The position numbers and the translations under genes are program-made. From assembly GCA_036365455.1 (NCBI GenBank), contig JAWQUS010000023.1, positions 9,114,001 through 9,178,000 on the forward strand: a stretch of 64,000 nucleotides of DNA, written 5' to 3'. Source of the DNA: Macrosoma leucophasiata. Taxonomy: Eukaryota; Arthropoda; Insecta; Lepidoptera; Hedylidae. Each line of letters starts with the position of its first letter. Within the stretch, counting starts at the first letter, position 1. Positions 24,401 through 33,400 of the stretch are shown here, in pieces. The notes under the pieces were generated by a model. The model did no database searches. It saw only the letters and a list, made by a program, of their open reading frames with translations, and was not told where the DNA came from.

Positions 24401-27400
24401 ATATTATTCAAATTCAATTTTTTACTGGTGGTAGAGCTCCAATTACGGAGCTCGCGGGCGTAGGCACCACCGCATTAACTAATATATTTGCCGCTAAATG
24501 GTAGTGTTCAGCACTATCGTGTTCCAGTCAGGTGGTAATGTATGGCCCTGTAATTTCCGGTATAGAGGCATATCACCTAATGCCTCAGGAGTGGCAGCGC
24601 ATCTGCATTTTGACCTCTGGGCATTGTGTGGGTGTCTTGTCTATAGGCTGAAGTCATCACTTAACATCAATGTGAACTGCACGCTTGTTTGCCACTTTTA
24701 TTACATAAAAAAAATAATATAACGTAGAACGTAGTAGGCATGTCTTCCCTTTCGGCGAAATACAGGCGTTAAAGTTATGTTTTTTTAATTGTCTTTCTTA
24801 CTTACTTTAATCGAGTAATAAACGCAATAATATTTATACATACTGGTTACTTAATGTGATAAGAGATATTTTAAGTATTTAATATTGAAATGACTTTAAA
24901 AGTAATACTTACATAAATAAAGATTGTTATCAAAGTTTATCACAACAGAATCTAATATTACGGTCCTTTACCATCAGGGCGCCACATTTCTACAGTTCAG
25001 GTAAGCTTAATGATGTTATCATCAAAGCTTAAGAAAAAATAAAAAAAATTGGTAGAGTGACGTAATTTCCGGCAGAGGACACATTAGACCTGAGAGTGGC
25101 AACGCATCTACATCGAAATCGTAGTTTTTTTATGTAGATGTCATTACCTACCCGGAGGCCTATGTTGTTTTTTTTAAAATTATTATGGCATTGCTGTTAC
25201 GCTTACTGCCAGTGTCAAGTTAAACGATATTTTGTATTTGTATTTTAAGCAGCGTAAAAGTTAGTAAAGTCAATCAAGAGATTACAGTCGGTAATTCGAG
25301 TAAAGCGATGGCTACTTTACCAGAACATTAACGATTAAGTTTTGGAGGCAACCTGAAAGGCCGTGTTTTCGCACTATTAGTCTATTTCACTATACACGGG
25401 TACTGTAATAAATCTACATCAAACAAAATGCCACCAACTTCATTTAATACATATAACTCAAAAATATACCTACCAAGAAAATTAAATAAAATAAGAGCAC
25501 CATACGCCTCTTTCAAGGTTCCCGCCAAAAAATCTCTATGTTGTTTTGCTCATACTGGGTGATATGGCGACATTACGGGTTCAACTCATTTGAAATAAAA
25601 AAAGGGAGAGACTCGTGTCCATCAGTGGTACGTTAACAACTGTTGTTGCCATACCAACCATTTCAAAACACAGGAGAAACTGTGAGGCGCAACTAGTCAC
25701 ACATTTTATTTGATTGCTTGAGGTACTTAATCATTACCGCCCAAGTAGAAAAACAGCAGTTTCAACTGCCATCAGGTAGATTAAACAATGGTGTGTGTCT
25801 AAGCCCTTGAGTTTCTACTCGAGGTACTCATACCCAAAGTACTATAGACGTATATTTGAAGTACTTCCAGCAATTTTGTCTTTCTCGTTATAAATGCCGT
25901 TTCCAAATTTTATTAATCAGAAACATTTCGTTATTGAAAAATAGTGCCTAGCTAGCACATAATAATAATATTAAATGGGACTATCAACGCTCTTTTTAGT
26001 CCTACGCGGTAAAACTCGTTTTTTTTTTCTGTTTTAGTTTTTTTATGTAACAAGTTTGGAAACCAAGCATGCATCACATGTATTTTAAGCGATGACTATA
26101 GACATCTTCATAAATTCAGAGGTCAAAATGCTGATGCGTTGCCACCCTTGAGACCTAAGGATAATATACGTATTAAATGATGCCACAAGGGTAATTTTTT
26201 ATGTAATGGAAGTGGCAAAACAAGCTTGCAGTTCACATTGATGTTAAGTGATGACTGCAGCCTATAGACACCCACACAAAGACCAGGGTCATAATGCAGA
26301 TGCGTTACCACTCCTGAGGCCTAAGGTGTTATGCCTCTGTGCCGCAAATTACAGGGCCGTACATTACCAGCTGACCGGAACACGATAGTGCTGAACACTA
26401 CCATTTAGCGGCAAGTATATTAGGTAATGCAGCGGTGCCTACGCCCGCGAGCTCCGACACTGGAGCTCTACCAGACTTACCTACATTTTTTTAATATTAT
26501 TAAAACAGTATGGGTTCTCACTATATTACAAATATACCTATGATGTCAAAAATCCATCTGATGTTCTTTCTTTTCTTTCCATAAAAATTCAAGCCACGTT
26601 TATTTGTAAGAAAATGCGTTAGTTTTACTTAATTTCGTTTAGTTAAATCGACAACAGTAATTCCTTGTGTTACTCTACGTTACATAACACATAGTCACCA
26701 AGATTGGACTAGAATACGATATATTTTAATTTCTAAAACACTTTTATTCAACACTAGCGGCCCGTCCCGGCTTCGCGCGGTTGCAATGTTACCCTCTCCT
26801 ATTCATCTTAGCGTGTTGTTATATATACATAAAAGGCTTCCACAACAAATGGGCTATATAACACTGAAAAAAATTTCAAAATCGGAAAAGTAGTTCACAC
26901 AAACAAACAAACAAACTCTTCAGCTTTTAATATTAGTATAGTTATAGTTAGTATAGATTTCGTAAAATTTTTTTTGAAAGTTGACGCTACTTTTTCTTTT
27001 TAATCGGCTGTCAGTCTAAAGGATCTTGGGTCACTGTCATAGCTCACATAAAAAATGGGTAAGGAACTTATTGAAAATCTAAAACAAAGTTAACTTCTAG
27101 CAGAGAATATGTAATAATACTACGTATAGAATGGACACTTCGACGTCCCGTCCGATTTCTCCGCATCACTCAACCTCCTCCCCTCTTTTGGGCGACGGTT
27201 GGTATTTTCTACGTGTTACGCACACAGGTGCACGTGCATCACTGATTGATGTCTGTGTAATAGAGACTAAATTAAGCGTTTGTATGGAATTTTGGCGGAG
27301 TGTCCGCGGTGTGCTTCTAGTCTGTATTCCCTGAAGGGGTAGGTATATAATATTTGCTTTATGGTATGTCTTAATGCTAGTTTTATGGGTCTATCATAAC

Positions 27401-30400
27401 CTATTCGAATTAGTTGTAGGCCTGCTACCTAGTAGACTATTGTCTGAGATATGTCAAAAAGTATTTAATCAATTTAGCCGAAAGTAGTCCACTGCTGGAC
27501 GATAGCTGGACCTCCCCATCAGTCCCCTTATGGTTATTAATATGCCATAATCGCCACGCTTGGCATGCGGGTCGGCGTTCGCTGTAGCGGTCGTTGTATC
27601 GTGAGACTCTTCAGCCTATCCCACGTTATTGTACCGCCGTACTGCAATGGTTTGACTGCCATTATTCGGTTGACTGACTTCAGGATTCCCCTCCACTAAT
27701 GGCGTCACGTCACGCCACAAAAAAGTGTATATGATAGACTTTTTTTTCTTCAAGTAGGCACTCTTTAATTCATGTAACTCCAAGGTTTCGAATTACATAC
27801 GGAACCCCATAAAATCGCGAATCATCTTTATAGAGACGTTAAAATAACATTTTTATTAATACCATAAACATCTCTAACGCGTGGTGTTTACTTTAAATTA
27901 AGGAAACACTTAAGTCGAACTCATTATCGAAATCTTTATTTGTGTAGCACCATAAGTGTATATGTAGAGGTGGACAATTTTTATATGTTAATTACTGTCC
28001 TAATAAAAGTTGAAGTAGAATGTAAACATCTCTGTACTTTCTGCTTTAAAGGTACTCTGGTTAATAACAACGAATTAAGCCAGGTATCACGGTGTTAAAA
28101 GATTTTAACATCATAATACTTATGCTTACGTTTATACACCTAGGTTTGATTTTTTATGAAGTACCTGACCTATATTTAACACATGCAGGCTATTCATTCT
28201 TATTGCCATCAAATATTAAGTGGCAGATAGGTATAGTAAAGTGACACATCCTTAGCACTTGCAATTTGCAACCAAGGCTCTGCCACCAGTAGAAAAACCT
28301 TATCTAAATCCTACACGTAATCTATATTTTTATAATTCATAAAATACTTAGTAGGTAACCTAAATAGAACGTGAAAGAAATCAAAAATAACGTTTACCTA
28401 TGTGTGGGTGGTCTTTTCTGTGTAAAATAATTACGTGTCAGTTTTTTTTTTATTTCTCTTATTATTATTATATCTTTGTTCGTATATTGTTTAATCACCG
28501 AAATTTAGAATCGATGCGCGTGCATAGAATATTGATTTAATAGAGATAGATATTTGGCACTACTTGTTCTCAGCTTGCTCCGTAAGAGAATTTCTTAGTT
28601 AATACTTATAGGTATAATAACTCCAAAATGTCCGACCAATTAATCTCTCTGGTTTATTATTATAAAGTTAATTCATGTCACTAAATTATGTCGTGAGAAA
28701 AACGACTTATCTTAAATGAAGAAACAAGATTACAAAAGGCATGCAAATGCATAAACTAGCTCACAGTGAGTATTATTTCAAAAAGTGATGAGTTATATTA
28801 AACATAAACAAAAACGAGGTGTTAAAAACAAAATAATATTAAAACATAACGTATTTCTATCTCGGTTACTCGAAATTCCTGAAATTCAAGTAGAACTAGT
28901 AAGTAGAAGATAAAACGGATCCTTGTGTCGTCTATTCGAGTTTAATGTTGAGATATTATCGTCAATGCTAAGAAATCACAGTCGTTCTAAGAATTGACAA
29001 CGAAATGTAAGCTGCCTAGTGCCAACAATCTCAGTATATTGTTGCATCTACTGCGTTTTGGGTCAATCCCTTATCAACATTGATCCAATCCTGGCCTGTA
29101 TTTGTAAATAACTTTATTGAATTCAGTTGATCTAAAATTTAATAAATCTCTTACTGTACTTAAGGATATCCTTCGAAACATGTGGAATTTAAAGATTTGA
29201 TATACCAGAAAAAAATACTGTTTTAATTTAAATAATATTAATTGCAAACATGTTTTTAAAATTAACACAAAGTCGTAGAAAGCAACTTGACGCTACTAAT
29301 GATACAATTAATTGTCGCACGTGCCAGAGCGAAAAAAATAAACGTATTTTTATCAACAATTTCCAAGTTTCATAATATAAAATTAAAACGAGTCGAACTA
29401 ATAAACATAGCTTCGGCGCATGCCACCCGGAAATTAATACGTTTCATAATAATAATCTGGTTTTTGGCCAGTTTTTTATAACGCCTTGCATTTCAAATAT
29501 TCAAATTTGAGATAAACATTTTAATCTTTGTATCTTTAATGACTGTTTTTATTTGTTTGAGTACTTACTTGTTTCTGTTGTTAATTTTTTTATCATCTAC
29601 CGTAAACGTATTAAAAGTTATTAATACTATGTAAGAATATGAGTAGAAATTATGTTATTTTCCGTTACCAATGTTTTTATGCCAAATGTTTGATAGCATC
29701 ACATACGTCATAATTTAATATCTGATTAAAACGACAACTAACGCAGTTTGTTAAAATTACTTTTGATCAATCTTCAACTGTTTGGAGCTATGGAGTGCAT
29801 TCTTGAAAATTTGAAGATTATATCGCGTTAGGCGGTTCTTGCAAGGAAATATTTACAAATCGTCTTCAATGAGCGGAAGCCGTGTTTTGGGACCGAATGT
29901 CGGAATGCTTCGTGCCGCGATCACTGTCACGATAGTGGGAAAGGCGTCAAAGGAGCAATTTGTATAATCTGTCCAAATATTCAACTTTTAGATTATTTAC
30001 GCCGATAATTCGACGTGATACGACGCAGCCGTCCCATAAATCACTCGGTGCGAGTATAACGTTGCAGTTGTGGACACTATATTAACAAAAGCTTACGAGA
30101 AAGACATCGTTGTACACTTATTATAACAACATATTTTTTTATAAAAGCTTGTTTGGTTTATTCTTAAGATTTATTACTAACTTTTGGCTGGAGTTCAAAA
30201 TAAATACATGTTTCCGTATGTTATAAATGTAGGCCTTACTATTGAATAGGTCATATTTTATATCGCTTTCTAAAACAAATTTTAATTATATAAAATATAC
30301 CTACGGTGAAATATAAGTTATTCTGGAAAGTTCGTCTAAATCCGGTAGATATCGATTAAAAACAATTGTAGGTCATTACCATCGCATAATCTGATCTACC

Positions 30401-33400
30401 GCTAAGGGTTTTCTTAGGGTTTTCCGAGTTTATTATATAACGGCAGCCGATGCCGGTCGGCTCGCCGACAGCTCTCATCGATAGGTTGCGACGGCTGATG
30501 TCAACTACCCAAGTACCGCTCGGCGTTTTTTGAACCCTAAATCGTAGTGTTCAGCTCTGCTAATGTTCCGGTTCGCTGTTAATGGCTTCGTAATTTCTGG
30601 TACCAAGGACACAATTTAGAGCTCAAGCACACCTGAGGCTGACGCATCTGTATTTCTATACGATACAGTGTTCACTGCATGGTTGCTTCACACCGCGGAC
30701 AGTCCGCCAAAATTCCATACAAACGCTTAATTTGGTTTCTATCCATCAGTGACGCGTATTTACACGCGCACCTGTGTGCGTAGTACGTACAAAATATCAA
30801 CCGTCGCCCATAAGAGAGGAAGGGGTTGTGTATGTGTGCAAATCGGGCGGGACGTCGAAGTGTCCATTCTATACGTAGTATTATTACATATTCTCTGGTT
30901 GCTTGACACCTGCATTACATAAATAAACGGATTAATGAAGATATACTATGTATTGTGCAGTGGCGTGGCTCAGCGGCGCTCCACGCCCGTCTCGAGGGTC
31001 GGCTGGTTGCAGCTCATGTGCTGTGCTCGGCGCCCACTCCAAACCGATTGGCGGCTTCATGTGCAGCCTTTCGGGTTGCCGGTGCCTCACATAACGCCTT
31101 GCTAGGTAAGTTTAAAAAACTCATCATAATGTTTACAGCCTTATGCAGTATAGGTGAGTAGATACAGTCGGGGAACTTTTTGGGAACCGTTAGCTTTTAT
31201 TACCACCACATAAAACGCTGACATAGGCGGACTTTTCCTGCATAAACCACATCACAAGGCAGCATAGTTTCATTTTAATTGGTAGGTACTTTACACAAAG
31301 AACTGGACTCTTCTATCTCTAACTTCATGGAGTGAAGTTAGACACAGAAGAGAAGATCAAGAAAATACAAAGAGTAAAAGAAACTAAATTATCATTTTAT
31401 GTTACAGATGTTAGGTCTATACCTTTCCACGCTGGTGAAACAGTAACTGCAGAGCCTACAACACAAGGATCAGGATTAAGCGTCTTGGAGTCCCTAGCAA
31501 TTGGCGTCTGCGTTCTTATGCTGATATTTGTATATGCAGCCGGGATCATATTCTACATACATTACAAGCAACGGCAGAAACGGAAGGATAAAGATCCAGA
31601 AATGAATCTTTCTAACACCATAACCACCGATAACACATCAACGCTTGACTCGCGTATCGACATCGATAATATGGTACTATTTATACCAATATTTTGTTAA
31701 TTGTTAAAAAGGTTTAATAAGCTCACCTAATCGATAACTTTAATTATTTCAGTGTATGAAAACAAATCCGCTGTTGAAATTGGACAATATGAGAAATGAT
31801 TTTCTAAGTGACGCAGGTTTGTCGGATGTCAGTGAACACACTGAAGACACATTGGACTTTTCACCTAAAAATAATCCTAAGGTAACGAAATTGTTATCTA
31901 TTTCATCAAAATATTGAGTTTCTTCGGTTTCTCTTTGTTAACCTTTTTTATAGTTTCAGAATACAAATGCAAATGTCGTATCTGCTATGGTACACACACG
32001 CCGAAAGAAACCTGTGAGGCCCACAGTAAGAGCAACATCAACACCGGAACGTTTAACAGACAGGTTGCAAAGACGCTCTGCTTCGCCGGAACTGGAAAAG
32101 GCGCCTCATTCTGACTTGTCTATACTTGATTGTAGCGCTGAAAATAATATCAGCAATGATCTTCCTCCATCTTCTAATGGAGAACCAGTAATTAGGAGGA
32201 AACTTTATTTCAATCCAGTTTTCTTTGAAACTGAACATCTGAAGGTTAATACAATTATACTTTCTTATAATTTTTTGTGACTAATCATTTATTACATTAT
32301 CTTCATTTTATTCATTCATAATTACTTATTTTTATTTTAGAATCCACCCCCAGCAGCTGTTGAGTTTCTAATAAAATTACGTGAAGTAATGTCCATTGCA
32401 AAAGAGAAAATGACTGCAAAAAGATTTATCCCAAATTTGTCAGATATACCAGAGGAAGAATTGTATCACACAATTGACCTCGGTTGGGATATTCCATGTG
32501 CGAGACGTGGTCGTAGATTTAGTGCTATAAGTCTTAAACGCGAAAATAGTCGTAGAGCAATCCACTGTGGTGGCTGCCCGGGATGCGATAGTAATGCACG
32601 AGGACAAAAAGCTAATGGTTTATCAAGATCTAATTCATGTAAGACATGCGTTAGCGACGATTATAAACAAAGAATAGTTCAAAAATGGCTTGAAGAGGTG
32701 CCATCACCTAGCTCAACTGTCGCGAAACCCGTGAAGTCAGTAGCTAAGGTAAGTGGTACTCCTAGAGTTGTAGAACCTAAAGTTCAAGAGGAGGTCAGTG
32801 TAAATCCCGTAGAACCTCTAAGGACTGAAGAATCACAAACTGTGAAAATAACAGAATCGATATTAAAGGAATATATTAATGACGTACAGGTCATAGAAAC
32901 ATCGGTGGCAAATAATGATAAGAGAGACTCAGAAAAATCTAAAACTCTAATGGAACACAATGTTGTCAAGAAAAATGCAACATTGGTACCAGTGACTACC
33001 GTTATCACACAAGTTAGAAAAAGTCCTTCAAATCATGCTACGCGTCGGGTTAGAAAAAAATTGCCCCCACCGCCACCACCTCCAGTAAACATAGTACAGT
33101 CACCAACTACTGAAGATATGGAGCCCATATTACCTGAGGTGAAAAAGAATATGGAGGCAGTCATTCGAGAATTGAATAAATGTAAACGTACCGAAGAAAG
33201 CCCTAAATTAGTCATACCTGTGATTGCAGCTGATTCACACTACTTTAGCGATGACAACATATTTTCAGAATATCGCAAAACTGATAGTAATTCAGAATGC
33301 GATAATTCTATTGAATTTGACAGCTTAGATCGTGCTTCTTATAAAAAGAGAAGATTTTCTCTAGATTTTGGCTCCGATATAGGCCAAAAAGATCGCATCA

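Noticed and set aside
30955..31161. ORF read as a separate 68-residue gene starting upstream of 30961
   Set aside because: It is coding exon 5 of the spliced gene extended into intron sequence on both sides.
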